A stretch of 64,000 bases of DNA. Origin: Pandoraea pulmonicola (GTDB lineage: Bacteria; Pseudomonadota; Gammaproteobacteria; Burkholderiales; Burkholderiaceae). How positions within the stretch are numbered: the first letter of the stretch is position 1; every line of letters begins with the position of its first letter. Below the pieces are notes generated by a model. It saw only the letters and a program-made list of their open reading frames with translations. It was not told where the DNA came from and made no database searches. Both the position numbers and the translations under genes were made by a program. Where the stretch lies: assembly GCF_000815105.2 (NCBI RefSeq), contig NZ_CP010310.2:496001-560000 (forward strand), written 5' to 3'. Positions 54,447 through 63,780 of this stretch are shown one piece after another.

Positions 54447-55667
54447 ATGGGGATGCCGGGGGAATGGCGCACCTGCCTTCGCCAACTACATCAACTGCCG
54501 GTGCCGATGCTGGGCTATCTGCCGCTCTGGCTGGAGACGCTGCGGGCCGGACTCGGCGCCGACGGCGTGGCGGCGCTCTGGAGCCATGCGTCGGCAGACG
54601 TAGACGTGCACGCCGGGCCGGGCGAGACGTGCTGGTACGCACCGCAAGCCCCCATGTCGGCGTGCGAGCAACTGGTGGCGAGTGGCTGGGCCATGCCACC
54701 TGTGGAGGATCTGCAACGCACGCTGGCACGGGGCGACATTGCATGCGCTCACGCCCGGCGTTCTCGTTGTAGCGGGCGCGCGGCTTCGGTGTCGTTGCGA
54801 CGACCGCCGGAGCTCGAGCGCTGCTTTCCCGACGGCGACTTGCTCGATGTCTGCCTGTTGCCCGCCGGTCGCGGCGTTGCATCGGCGCACGATGCCGACG
54901 GGCCGGGGACGGAATCCGCCAAGGCGCCGGTCGCGGCCTTGCGGTTGCTGGTGTCGCGCCACCGCGCGCGTCCGCGCTTCAGCGCCCGCGAAGTCTCGGC
55001 GTTCGAGGACGCCGCAGCGGAATTCACGACGGCGCCGGGGCGTCCGTGCTTCCCGGCGCCCGCGGCGGCAGGCACGCCCATCCCTGCACTTTGTCCGGAC
55101 GATCCGCCAGCCAACGGCAACGACGTGGCCGGCATGCTCGTATGGCGTGGACGGCAACCGGAGTGGGCCGATCCGGTGGCGTTGACGCTCATGCGCCGCG
55201 TCTGGCGCTTGGCGCCGGGCGTGGCGTGGCCGGACGCCTGTGTGGTCGTGCAAGCGTGTCAGGCGCTCGTCGACGAACTCGCCTTTCGCGTGGCCGGCGG
55301 CGCTTCGTCCGATGCGCAGGCGCACGCGGCCGTGCAGGTGCCGGGCGGTACGCTGCATCTGCATGCGACGCGCCTGTGTGGCATGGGCGGCAATGCCACT
55401 GATCGCGTGCGCATTGCCCTGCATCTGGCCGTGCCGCCCGCGATTCGCTTGCTGCAGCGTCTCTGGACGACGGCGCTCACGCCAGTGCAGCGCGAGATTG
55501 CGATGCGTCTGCTGGCCGGGCAGTCGCGCGTCGAGACCCGCGAGGCGTGTGCCATCGGCGTGCAGACACTCAAGACGCACCTGGCGCTCATGCGGGCGCG
55601 TCTGGACCCCGTGCGCGACGCGGCGCTGTTGGCGGGCCTGCGAGGGGCGGGGGCGGCAGCGATGTGA
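54447..55667 (+). CDS. LuxR-type helix-turn-helix regulator, divergent
   Basis: A 406-aa protein. The C-terminal HTH is recognisable: LTPVQREIAMRLLAGQSRVE, then VQTLKTHLALMRARLD, matching the LuxR/NarL fold with unusual residues. The N-terminal 330 residues are not from a family I know; they could be a GAF/PAS-like sensory region (MGMPGEWRTCLRQLHQLPVP). ATG 54447 is preceded by GGGAG; ATG 54303 is an in-frame alternative without support. It stands between gshA and gshB on the same strand, so it may be co-regulated with glutathione synthesis or be an insertion there. Confidence 0.72.
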   Translation: MGMPGEWRTCLRQLHQLPVPMLGYLPLWLETLRAGLGADGVAALWSHASADVDVHAGPGETCWYAPQAPMSACEQLVASGWAMPPVEDLQRTLARGDIACAHARRSRCSGRAASVSLRRPPELERCFPDGDLLDVCLLPAGRGVASAHDADGPGTESAKAPVAALRLLVSRHRARPRFSAREVSAFEDAAAEFTTAPGRPCFPAPAAAGTPIPALCPDDPPANGNDVAGMLVWRGRQPEWADPVALTLMRRVWRLAPGVAWPDACVVVQACQALVDELAFRVAGGASSDAQAHAAVQVPGGTLHLHATRLCGMGGNATDRVRIALHLAVPPAIRLLQRLWTTALTPVQREIAMRLLAGQSRVETREACAIGVQTLKTHLALMRARLDPVRDAALLAGLRGAGAAAM

Positions 55668-55807
55668 TCCGGATGGCCGGCGGCCCGGGCATGGCCGCGC
55701 CAAGCGAGCCGTCCAGAGCGGCAACGCGGCGCCTCGGCTAGAATAGACACCTGTCGCCGCAGCATGCGGTGTGTGCATCCGAACTCCTCAAAGACTCCCG
55801 CCGATCG

Positions 55808-56746
55808 ATGCAGATTCTCTTTATCGCCGACCCGCTCGACCACTTCAAGATCTACAAGGACACCACGTTCTCGATGATGCGTGAAGCTGCGCGTCGCGGG
55901 CACGATCTCTTCGCGTGCGAACCGCATGAGATGGCCTGGCAGGGCGCAACGGTCGATGCGCGCGTGCGGAAAATCCATCTGACCGGCGATGCGAACGACT
56001 GGTACGAAGTCGTCGAGACGCGGGTTGCCGCGCTGACCGACTTCGACGCGGTGCTCATGCGCAAAGACCCGCCGTTCGACATGGAGTACATCAACTCGAC
56101 GTGGCTGCTTGAAATCGCCGAGCGTGCCGGCGCGCGAGTGTTCAACAAACCGAGTGCGATTCGCGACCACTCCGAGAAACTCGCGATTGCGGAGTTCGGC
56201 CAATTCGTCGCGCCGACGCTCGTCACGCGTGACGCCGCGCGTCTGCGGGCCTTCCACGCCGAGCATGGCGACGTGATCTACAAGCCGCTCGACGGCATGG
56301 GCGGCACCGGCGTGTTCCGCATCGGGCTGGACGGCCGCAATCTCGGTTCGGTCATCGAGATGCTCGGTGAGAACGGCGCACGCTCGGTGATGGCGCAACG
56401 TTTCATCCCGGACATCAAGCTGGGCGACAAGCGCGTGCTCGTGATCGGCGGCAAGGTGGTGCCGTATTCGCTCGCGCGCATTCCGCAAGGTAACGAGGTA
56501 CGCGGCAACCTGGCGGCGGGTGGGCTGGGCGAGGCGCGCGAGTTGTCCGCACGCGACCGTCATATCGCCGAGACGCTCGCCCCGGAACTGTGGAAGCGGG
56601 GCCTGCTGCTCGTCGGGCTGGACGTCATCGGCGATTACCTCACGGAAGTGAACGTCACGAGCCCGACGTGCTTCCAGGAAATCACCGAGCAAACCGGCTT
56701 CGACGTGCCGAAGATGTTCATCGACGCGCTGGAACTGGCGGTATGA
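55808..56746 (+). CDS. gshB: Glutathione synthase
   Basis: A 312-aa ATP-grasp ligase that adds glycine to gamma-glutamylcysteine. Family segments: MQILFIADPLDHFKIYKDTT, MRKDPPFDMEYI, FNKPSAIRDHSEKLAIAEF, YKPLDGMGGTGVFRI and the C-terminal EVNVTSPTCFQEI. It is followed by the sugar-type PTS genes after 167 bases. Confidence 0.95.
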   Translation: MQILFIADPLDHFKIYKDTTFSMMREAARRGHDLFACEPHEMAWQGATVDARVRKIHLTGDANDWYEVVETRVAALTDFDAVLMRKDPPFDMEYINSTWLLEIAERAGARVFNKPSAIRDHSEKLAIAEFGQFVAPTLVTRDAARLRAFHAEHGDVIYKPLDGMGGTGVFRIGLDGRNLGSVIEMLGENGARSVMAQRFIPDIKLGDKRVLVIGGKVVPYSLARIPQGNEVRGNLAAGGLGEARELSARDRHIAETLAPELWKRGLLLVGLDVIGDYLTEVNVTSPTCFQEITEQTGFDVPKMFIDALELAV

Positions 56747-56913
56747 GGCAGGCTGGGGGCCGGTCCATTGGGCAAAGCGCCTGAAGTTTGTCCGAGGACT
56801 GCCTCTAACATGATGAAAATTCGGGGTTTTTGCGCGCCTGCTAAAATAAGAATCCCAAAATCGACAGGCCCGCGTTCGTCGTTGTGTTCGTATCCCGGAG
56901 CGCGCCTAGCATC

Positions 56914-57330
56914 ATGGCTGGAATTCTGATCATTGCCCACGCACCGCTCGCATCGGCCCTTCGCGAGTGTGTTTCGCACATTTATGGCGGTTGTCCGTCG
57001 CGCATCGGAGCGATCGACGTCGTTCCCGACCAGGACACGGCGGCACTCGTCGACAGTGCGCGCGAGCGTGTCGCCCAGTTGCACGAGGAAAACGGTGTGC
57101 TGGTGCTCACCGACCTGTTTGGCGCCACGCCATCGAACATTGCGGCGCAACTCGTCGGGCCGAAGGTGAGGGTGGTGGCAGGGGTGAACCTGTCGATGCT
57201 CATCAAGGCGGTGTGCTATCGCTCCGTGCCGCTGGAAACGCTTACGGAGAAAGTGCTTTCGGGCGGATCTAAAGGTATTCTCGAAGTCGGCGCGGGTGCG
57301 CCGGCCACCAAACACACTACGTCACACTGA
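56914..57330 (+). CDS. PTS EIIA component, mannose family
   Basis: A 138-aa protein with the phospho-His in GILIIAHAPLASAL (His9) and DLFGATPSNIAAQL. It is a stand-alone EIIA; no EIIB, EIIC or EIID gene is nearby. In beta-proteobacteria such incomplete systems are regulatory, for example in PHB metabolism. It is encoded three bases upstream of HPr. Confidence 0.93.
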   Translation: MAGILIIAHAPLASALRECVSHIYGGCPSRIGAIDVVPDQDTAALVDSARERVAQLHEENGVLVLTDLFGATPSNIAAQLVGPKVRVVAGVNLSMLIKAVCYRSVPLETLTEKVLSGGSKGILEVGAGAPATKHTTSH

Positions 57331-57333
57331 AAC

Positions 57334-57603
57334 ATGCTTCAACAAGAAACGACGATCGTAAACAAGTTGGGCTTGCACGCCCGGGCATCGGCAAAGCTGA
57401 CACAACTGGCGGCAAAATTTCAGAGTGAGGTCTGGCTGACCCGAAACGGTCGGCGCATCAATGCGAAGAGCATCATGGGTGTCATGATGCTGGCTGCCGG
57501 GATCGGTTCCAAGGTGGAAGTGGAAACCGAAGGCCCGGACGAAGAACAAGCCATGAACGAGATTCTGGCCCTCATCGCCAACAAGTTCGGCGAAGGGGAA
57601 TAA
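57334..57603 (+). CDS. ptsH: PTS phosphocarrier protein HPr
   Basis: An 89-aa HPr: VNKLGLHARASAKLTQLA with the phospho-His15, and AKSIMGVMML with Ser46, the regulatory site used by HPr kinase. It receives phosphate from EI and passes it to EIIA. Confidence 0.96.
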   Translation: MLQQETTIVNKLGLHARASAKLTQLAAKFQSEVWLTRNGRRINAKSIMGVMMLAAGIGSKVEVETEGPDEEQAMNEILALIANKFGEGE

Positions 57604-57747
57604 AAGACGGCGTCGCGGTGGCACGCAGCGCTTTGCAGGCGCGCTGCAACGGGCGGATCGCACAGATGATGTCGACGACGATCCGCCGCTCACCGCCCCG
57701 AACGTAGATTCAGGCCGCAATATCCGCTTCTGAACTGGGAGACTTCC

Positions 57748-59484
57748 TTGTCTTTCACCCTGCACGGCATCCCCGTATCTCGCGGCATCGCGATCGGACG
57801 CGCCTATTTGCTCGCGCCCGCCACGCTCGATGTGCCGCACTATCTGCTCGATCCTTCCCAGATCGACGACGAAATCGCGCGCTTTCACGGCGCTCAGGCA
57901 ACCGTCCAGCACGAACTCGATACCCTCAAGGCCGAACTGCCGGACGACGCGCCGGGCGAGATGGGCGCGTTTCTCGACGTTCACTCGCTGATACTGAACG
58001 ACACGCTGCTCGCGGACGCCGTCATCAAGCTGATTCGCGAACGCCGCTACAACGCGGAATGGGCGTTGACCACGCAGCTCGAAGTTCTCGTCGCTCGCTT
58101 CGAGGATATCGACGATGAGTATCTGCGCGAGCGCCGGGCGGACATCGAACAGGTCACCGAGCGCGTACTCAAGGCGCTCGCCGGCACGCCAGGTATCCGT
58201 CACGTGGTGGCGGAGACGCCGCGCGACGACATGATCGTCGTGGCACGTGACATCGCGCCGGCCGACATGCTGCAGTTCAAGTCGCAGACCTTCAAGGGGT
58301 TCGTGACGGATCTCGGCGGCAAGACGTCGCACACGGCGATCGTGGCGCGCAGCCTCGGCATTCCCGCGGCGGTCGGTGTGGCGCAGGCCAGCCTGCTCGT
58401 CAAGCAGGACGACGTGATCATCATCGATGGCGATCACGGTATCGTCATCGTCGATCCGGCGCCGATCGTGCTCGAGGAATACAGCTATCGCCAGAGCGAG
58501 CGGGCGCTGGAAGAGCGGCGCCTGCAGCGGTTGAAGCACTCGCCGGCGCAGACCATCGACGGCACGCCCATCGAACTGCTCGCGAACATCGAACTGCCGG
58601 AAGATGCCAAGACCGCCGTGGACGCGGGCGCCGTCGGCGTGGGCCTGTTCCGCACCGAATTCCTCTTCATGAACGAGGAGGAGGCGCCGGAGGAGGAGGC
58701 CCAGTTCGAAGCGTACAAGCGCGCTGTGGAGGCGATGCACGGGCTGCCGCTCACCATCCGGACCATCGATGTCGGGGCCGACAAGCCGCTCGACAGCCAC
58801 GAGACTTACGAGACCGCGCCGAACCCCGCGCTGGGGCTGCGGGCGATCCGGTGGAGTCTGTCGGAGCCGCGCATGTTCCTCACGCAGTTGCGGGCGATTC
58901 TGCGTGCGTCGGCGTTCGGGCAGGTGCGGATTCTGTTCCCGATGCTCGCGCATGCGCAGGAAATCGACCAGACGCTCGAGCTCGTGCGCGAAGCGAAGTC
59001 GCAACTCGACGCGGCGGGCCTGCTCTACGATCCGGGCGTGAAGCTTGGCGCGATGATCGAGGTGCCGGCCGCGGCGCTCACCGTGCCGATGTTCCTCAAG
59101 CGGCTCGACTTCCTGTCGATCGGCACGAACGATTTGATCCAGTACACACTGGCGATCGACCGTGCGGACAACGCGGTGGCGCATCTGTACGATCCGCTCC
59201 ATCCGGCCGTGCTGCGTCTGATCGCCATGACGATCCGCGAGGCGCACGCATTCGGCGTGCCGGTGGCCGTGTGTGGGGAGATGGCGGGGGATCCGACGGC
59301 GACGCGTCTGCTGCTGGGCATGGGACTGCGCGAGTTTTCGATGCACCCGAGCCAACTGTTGCAGGTCAAGCAGGAGATTCTGCGGGCGCATCTGCCGGAT
59401 CTGGAGCGTCCTGTGCAGGAACTGCTCGCGGCGACCGAGCCGGAAGAGATGCAGGCCGCGCTGGCGCGGCTGGCGGTGGCTTGA
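57748..59484 (+). CDS. ptsI: PTS enzyme I (phosphoenolpyruvate--protein phosphotransferase)
   Basis: A 578-aa EI. It starts with TTG at 57748 (preceded by GGGAG), reading MSFTLHGIPVSRGIAIGRAY. The phospho-His is His195 in GGKTSHTAIVARSLGIPAAVG, and the PEP-binding C-domain has VGLFRTEFLFMNE, IRTIDVGADKPL and GTNDLIQYTLAIDRAD. It starts the phosphate chain to HPr and EIIA. Confidence 0.96.
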   Translation: MSFTLHGIPVSRGIAIGRAYLLAPATLDVPHYLLDPSQIDDEIARFHGAQATVQHELDTLKAELPDDAPGEMGAFLDVHSLILNDTLLADAVIKLIRERRYNAEWALTTQLEVLVARFEDIDDEYLRERRADIEQVTERVLKALAGTPGIRHVVAETPRDDMIVVARDIAPADMLQFKSQTFKGFVTDLGGKTSHTAIVARSLGIPAAVGVAQASLLVKQDDVIIIDGDHGIVIVDPAPIVLEEYSYRQSERALEERRLQRLKHSPAQTIDGTPIELLANIELPEDAKTAVDAGAVGVGLFRTEFLFMNEEEAPEEEAQFEAYKRAVEAMHGLPLTIRTIDVGADKPLDSHETYETAPNPALGLRAIRWSLSEPRMFLTQLRAILRASAFGQVRILFPMLAHAQEIDQTLELVREAKSQLDAAGLLYDPGVKLGAMIEVPAAALTVPMFLKRLDFLSIGTNDLIQYTLAIDRADNAVAHLYDPLHPAVLRLIAMTIREAHAFGVPVAVCGEMAGDPTATRLLLGMGLREFSMHPSQLLQVKQEILRAHLPDLERPVQELLAATEPEEMQAALARLAVA

Positions 59485-59613
59485 GGTCGATGCCAGGTTG
59501 AAGCCACGCGCGGCGTGGCTTCACCGAGCCACAGCATTCCGCGCATTCCGCTCATCCCACCTACGGGGCTGTCGCCCCGCCGCGCCCTATCGGGGATCGG
59601 GGCATCAACCGCT

Positions 59614-60366
59614 TCAATGCCGCTGTCCGCAGACCTTGCACTCCGGATTGCGGGCGCAATGCATGGTGTGCCAGCTCATCTTGCGTCCGTCGAGCATCAG
59701 CAGGCGGCCGATGAGCGGCGTGCCGACGCCGGTGATCAGCTTGATCGCCTCCGCAGCCTGCATGCTGCCGATGATGCCGACGAGCGGCGCGAGCACGCCC
59801 ATCGTGGCACATGCCTGTTCCGGGAACGGCTCGTCGGCCGGGAAAATACACTCGTAGCAGGGCGACGCCTCGTCACGCACGTCGAACACACTGATTTGCC
59901 CATCGAAGCGCAGCGCGGCGCCGGATACCAGCGGCACGCCGGCGGCGACGCAGGCGCGGTTGACGGCATGGCGAGTCGCGAAGTTGTCGGAGCCGTCGAG
60001 CACCACGGTGGCGGTGCGCGCGAGCGTCGTGAGACGCGCCTCGTCCACGCGCTCGTTGACGGTGTCGACGACCACGCCGGGGTTGATCTGCGCGATGCGT
60101 TGCCGCCCCGAAAGCACCTTCGGCCGTCCGACGCTCTGCGTGTCGTGAAGGATCTGGCGTTGCAGATTCGTGAGATCGACGTCGTCATCGTCGATCAACG
60201 TGATGCGTCCCACGCCCGAGGCCGCCAGATAAAGCGCGGCGGGCGAACCCAGACCGCCGGCGCCCACGATCACGGCATGCGCCGCGAGCAGACGCTCCTG
60301 ACCCTCGATACCGAGTTCGTCGAGCAGGATATGGCGGGAGTAACGCAGCAACTGATCGTCGTTCAT
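59614..60366 (-). CDS. moeB: MoeB/ThiF-family adenylyltransferase
   Basis: A 250-aa E1-like enzyme that adenylates the C-terminus of MoaD or ThiS. It has LLRYSRHILLDELGIEGQERL, the Rossmann VIVGAGGLGSPAALYLAASGVG, the DDDDVDLTNLQRQILH segment, DNFATRHAVN, and the zinc ligands CYEC and CKVC. Without neighbouring moa or thi genes the partner is uncertain. A terminator of ctpA lies just upstream. Confidence 0.92.
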   Translation of the reverse strand: MNDDQLLRYSRHILLDELGIEGQERLLAAHAVIVGAGGLGSPAALYLAASGVGRITLIDDDDVDLTNLQRQILHDTQSVGRPKVLSGRQRIAQINPGVVVDTVNERVDEARLTTLARTATVVLDGSDNFATRHAVNRACVAAGVPLVSGAALRFDGQISVFDVRDEASPCYECIFPADEPFPEQACATMGVLAPLVGIIGSMQAAEAIKLITGVGTPLIGRLLMLDGRKMSWHTMHCARNPECKVCGQRH

Positions 60367-60380
60367 CGCAACACGTAAGG

Positions 60381-60415
60381 AATAAAAAACCGTGCCGGCT
60401 TTCGCGGGCACGGTT
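60381..60415 (-). terminator. Terminator after ctpA (minus strand)
   Basis: AACCGTGCC/GGCACGGTT with a ten-base loop, followed on the minus strand by TTTTTTATT. Confidence 0.9.
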
Positions 60416-60434
60416 CGTAGTGTAAAGCCGTTGC

Positions 60435-62003
60435 TTATTTCTTGTCCGACGGCTTGGTCGGCACCACCGTATCGGTCTTCGGATCGGTCTTGGCGCCCGC
60501 GGCCGGAGCCGGCGCAGGAGCCGCAGCCTTCGACGCGTCCTTCGGCAGCGGGCCGGCGTTGGCTTCCAGACGCGACTTGGTGCGCTGGACCGGCTCGCCC
60601 TTGAGCTGGCGGATTGCCTGCTGAAGCATGAAGTCGTCGGTGCTGCCCAGATCCGGCAGGCGTTCTTCACGTTCCTTCTTGCGCTCTTCCGGCGTCTTCT
60701 TCGCGTTCTCTTCCTCGAGGCGGCGCAGTTCTTCCAGACGACGCGCTTCGCGGGCGTCGATTTCCTTCTGTTCGTCAGGCGTTTGCGTGTTGTGCAGATG
60801 GTTCTGGTAATCGATCTCGCGCGTGACGAGCACGTCGTCCGGATCGCCCTTCGGGTTCTGATCGACCGGCACGTCCGGCTTGATGCCGATGGACTGGATC
60901 GAGCGGCCGCTCGGCGTGTAGTAGTACGCCGTGGTCAGACGCAGCGCGGTATCCGGCGAGAGTTGACGCACGGTCTGCACCGAACCCTTGCCGAACGTGG
61001 TCTTGCCCATGATCAGCGCGCGCTTCGAGTCCTGCAGCGCACCGGCCACGATTTCCGAGGCCGACGCCGAGTAGGCGTTCACGAGCACCACCATCGGCAC
61101 CGTCTTCCAGAACGCGGCCTCGCCCTTGAGCGGATCTTCCGGGCTTGCCGACAGACGATAGTTGTCGAAGGTCGCCGTGTACTTCTGCTTGGCGTCCTCG
61201 ATCTGGCCGTTCGTGGTCACTACCGTGGCGCCTTCCTTCAGGAACGCCGCGGACACGCCCACGGCCGACTGCAGAATGCCGCCGCCGTTGTTGCGCAGAT
61301 CGAGCACCAGACCCTTGAGCGGGGCGTCCTTCGACAGTTCCTGCAACTTCCTGGCGAGGTCCGGCACGGTGCGTTCCTGGAAGCTGGTGATGCGCACGTA
61401 GGCAATGCCCGGTTCGAGCATCTTGCCCTTGACGCTCTGGACGCGGATTTCCGCGCGCACGATCGACACCGGGAAGGTGCGCTCATCGGACTTGCGGAAG
61501 ATCGTCAGCGTGACCTTGCTGCCCGGTGCGCCGCGCATGCGCTTGACGGCCTGATCGAGCGTCATGCCGCGTACCGGCTTGTCGTCGATGCGGGTGATGA
61601 GGTCGCCAGGCTTGAGGCCGGCCTTGAACGCTGGGCTGTCCTCGATCGGCGAGATCACCTTCACGAGACCGTCTTCCTGCGAAATTTCGATGCCCAGGCC
61701 CGCGAAACGGCCACGCGTCTGCTCCTGCAGTTCCTTGTACTCGTCCTTGTCGAGATACGACGAGTGAGGATCGAGACTGGACACCATGCCCTTGATGGCT
61801 GCGGTGAGCAGCTTCTTGTCGTCGACCGGCTGCACGTACTCGCGCTTGATCTGGCCGAACACTTCGGCCAGCAGCCGGAGCTGTTCGAGCGGGAGCGGCG
61901 TGGTGGCGCTTTGCGCGGAAGCCTGTGAGAACGCGAGGGTGGCAGCCGCACCGGTCGCGAGGCCCAGCACGATCAGGCCGATATGTTTGAGGGTTTGGCG
62001 CAT
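60435..62003 (-). CDS. ctpA: S41-family carboxy-terminal processing protease
   Basis: A 522-aa periplasmic protease. The signal peptide or anchor ends near FSQASAQS. The PDZ domain is about 103-172 (GIEISQEDGLVKVISPIEDSPAFKAGLKPGDLI), then the catalytic domain with LDLRNNGGGIL, Ser in NAYSASASEIVAGAL and Lys in GKTTFGKGSVQT. A long charged, Ala/Pro-rich C-terminus (from about 385) is probably disordered. It processes or degrades envelope proteins. Confidence 0.95.
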   Translation of the reverse strand: MRQTLKHIGLIVLGLATGAAATLAFSQASAQSATTPLPLEQLRLLAEVFGQIKREYVQPVDDKKLLTAAIKGMVSSLDPHSSYLDKDEYKELQEQTRGRFAGLGIEISQEDGLVKVISPIEDSPAFKAGLKPGDLITRIDDKPVRGMTLDQAVKRMRGAPGSKVTLTIFRKSDERTFPVSIVRAEIRVQSVKGKMLEPGIAYVRITSFQERTVPDLARKLQELSKDAPLKGLVLDLRNNGGGILQSAVGVSAAFLKEGATVVTTNGQIEDAKQKYTATFDNYRLSASPEDPLKGEAAFWKTVPMVVLVNAYSASASEIVAGALQDSKRALIMGKTTFGKGSVQTVRQLSPDTALRLTTAYYYTPSGRSIQSIGIKPDVPVDQNPKGDPDDVLVTREIDYQNHLHNTQTPDEQKEIDAREARRLEELRRLEEENAKKTPEERKKEREERLPDLGSTDDFMLQQAIRQLKGEPVQRTKSRLEANAGPLPKDASKAAAPAPAPAAGAKTDPKTDTVVPTKPSDKK

Positions 62004-62374
62004 ATAGGCGTGGAAATTCCGGATTTTTCGGGGCGCCCGCCAACGGGCGCGCGCACTTTGGCGAAGTATAACCGTTTGCCCGCAGGGCGGGCATTGCCCA
62101 TTCGACAGGGGCTTTTCCCGAGTGGTTCGCCGAAAAGTTCCAGCCGATGCGCCTTTTGCGAGTCCCTTCGTCGGGGCGTCGCCCGATGACGCGTGGATTT
62201 TTCCCGGCCAATGCGCTTGGACAAGGCGGTCCGCGGCGTTTATGGGCCGCTCTCAGGCGAGCGCGATGCGGGAGCGGACGCGTATTACCACGTATTACGA
62301 ACGGGGGGAGGTAACGGTGTCACGCGGCGACGCGACGTATTGCGCGGCGGCGCCAGCCGGCGCCGCCTTCGAGA
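62004..62374. other. Intergenic region ctpA / gpmA
   Basis: 371 bases with no supported gene. A stem GCGCCCG-CCAA-CGGGCGC (62034-62051) lies in the ctpA leader, close to the start. Confidence 0.5.
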
Positions 62375-63121
62375 TTACTTCGACTTGCCTTGTGCGGCCA
62401 CGGCGGCCAGCGCGCCGGCGATTTTCTCCTGATCGCCAAGATAGTAGTGGCGGATCGGCTTGAGGTCGGCGTCCAGTTCATACACGAGCGGCGTGCCGTT
62501 CGGGATGTTCAGGCCGGCGATGTCGTCGTCCGAAATGTTGTCGAGATGCTTGATGAGTGCACGCAGCGAGTTGCCATGCGCGGCCACGAGCACCTGCTTG
62601 CCGGCACGCACGGCCGGCGCGATCGACTCGTTCCACAGCGGCAGCACGCGCGCGACGGTGTCCTTGAGGCACTCGGTGAGCGGAATCTCTTCACGCTTGA
62701 GCTTGGCGTAGCGCGGGTCGTTGAACGAACTGCGCTCGTCGTCGGTGGCGAGCGGCGGCGGCGGCGTATCGTAGCTGCGGCGCCAGACGTGCACCTGCTC
62801 GTCGCCATACTTCGCGGCGGTCTCGGCCTTGTTCAGGCCGGCGAGTGCGCCGTAGTGGCGCTCGTTCAGACGCCAGCTGTGCACCACGGGGATCCACATC
62901 TGGTCCATGGCGTCCTGGACGTGCCACAGCGTACGGATCGCGCGCTTGAGAACCGACGTGTAGGCCAGATCGAACTGATAGCCGGCATCGGCGAGCAGCT
63001 TGCCGGCCTGACTGGCTTCGGAGACCCCCTTTTCGGTCAGGTCGACATCGACCCAGCCGGTAAAACGGTTTTCCTTGTTCCACGTCGATTCGCCGTGGCG
63101 GATGAGAACGAGCTTGTACAT
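62375..63121 (-). CDS. gpmA: 2,3-bisphosphoglycerate-dependent phosphoglycerate mutase
   Basis: A 248-aa glycolytic enzyme. The phospho-His motif is [20 protein letters not shown], then [29 protein letters not shown] and the second His in [18 protein letters not shown] 63121 is two codons downstream of an in-frame TTG. It is divergent from the rhodanese gene. Confidence 0.96.
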   Translation of the reverse strand: MYKLVLIRHGESTWNKENRFTGWVDVDLTEKGVSEASQAGKLLADAGYQFDLAYTSVLKRAIRTLWHVQDAMDQMWIPVVHSWRLNERHYGALAGLNKAETAAKYGDEQVHVWRRSYDTPPPPLATDDERSSFNDPRYAKLKREEIPLTECLKDTVARVLPLWNESIAPAVRAGKQVLVAAHGNSLRALIKHLDNISDDDIAGLNIPNGTPLVYELDADLKPIRHYYLGDQEKIAGALAAVAAQGKSK

Positions 63122-63355
63122 GAGCAAACTTCAAACAGAGTTGGGAAAGCGGGGGCTGCCGACGGGTCGGACGTCACTCGCCGCACACCGCCGAGCCGCG
63201 CCCGGCAAGGACTTGGCGGCAGCGATCCATGGACGTCAGGGGGAGCGGCGGGACAGCCGCCGGCGTCCGGCACAGCGATTGCCAACGCGACCCGTCGGCG
63301 CAATCACGGAATATTTTATAATGATCGGATTCTTTTGATATTTTTCAGGTGGTTT

Positions 63356-63763
63356 GTGAAGTTCTTTGCCGATTACACCAACCTCGCGCTCATCGCCATC
63401 GCCCTCGTCTCGGGCGGCATGCTGGCCTGGCCGGTATTCAAACGTGGCGGTCGCGGTCTGTCGACCATCGAAGCGACCCAACTCATCAACCGTAAGGGCG
63501 CGGTGGTTCTCGACGTGCGCTCGGCAGAGGAATTCGCCGGCGGGCACCTGCCGTCCGCGCGCAATGTGCCGCTCGAAGAGGTCGAACAAAAAGTCGGACA
63601 GGTCATCAAGAACAAGGCAGCGCCCGTGCTGATCGTGTGCAAGAGCGGCCAGCGCTCGGCGCGCGCGCAGACGCTGCTGCGCAATCTGGGTTACGCTGAC
63701 TCGTTCAGCCTGCAAGGCGGCGTCGCCGCATGGCAGGAAGCCGGTCTGCCGGTCGTCAAGTAA
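63356..63763 (+). CDS. Membrane-anchored rhodanese-like protein
   Basis: A 135-aa protein starting with GTG 63356 (VKFFADYTN). An N-terminal helix (LALIAIALVSGGMLAWPVF) anchors one rhodanese domain with VVLDVRSAEEFAGGHLPSARNVP and the active-site Cys in LIVCKSGQRSARA. AGGTGG precedes the start. It lies 17 bases before grxC and probably handles sulfur transfer or thiol chemistry. Confidence 0.9.
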   Translation: MKFFADYTNLALIAIALVSGGMLAWPVFKRGGRGLSTIEATQLINRKGAVVLDVRSAEEFAGGHLPSARNVPLEEVEQKVGQVIKNKAAPVLIVCKSGQRSARAQTLLRNLGYADSFSLQGGVAAWQEAGLPVVK

Positions 63764-63780
63764 TCCAGGAGTTGCCAGCC

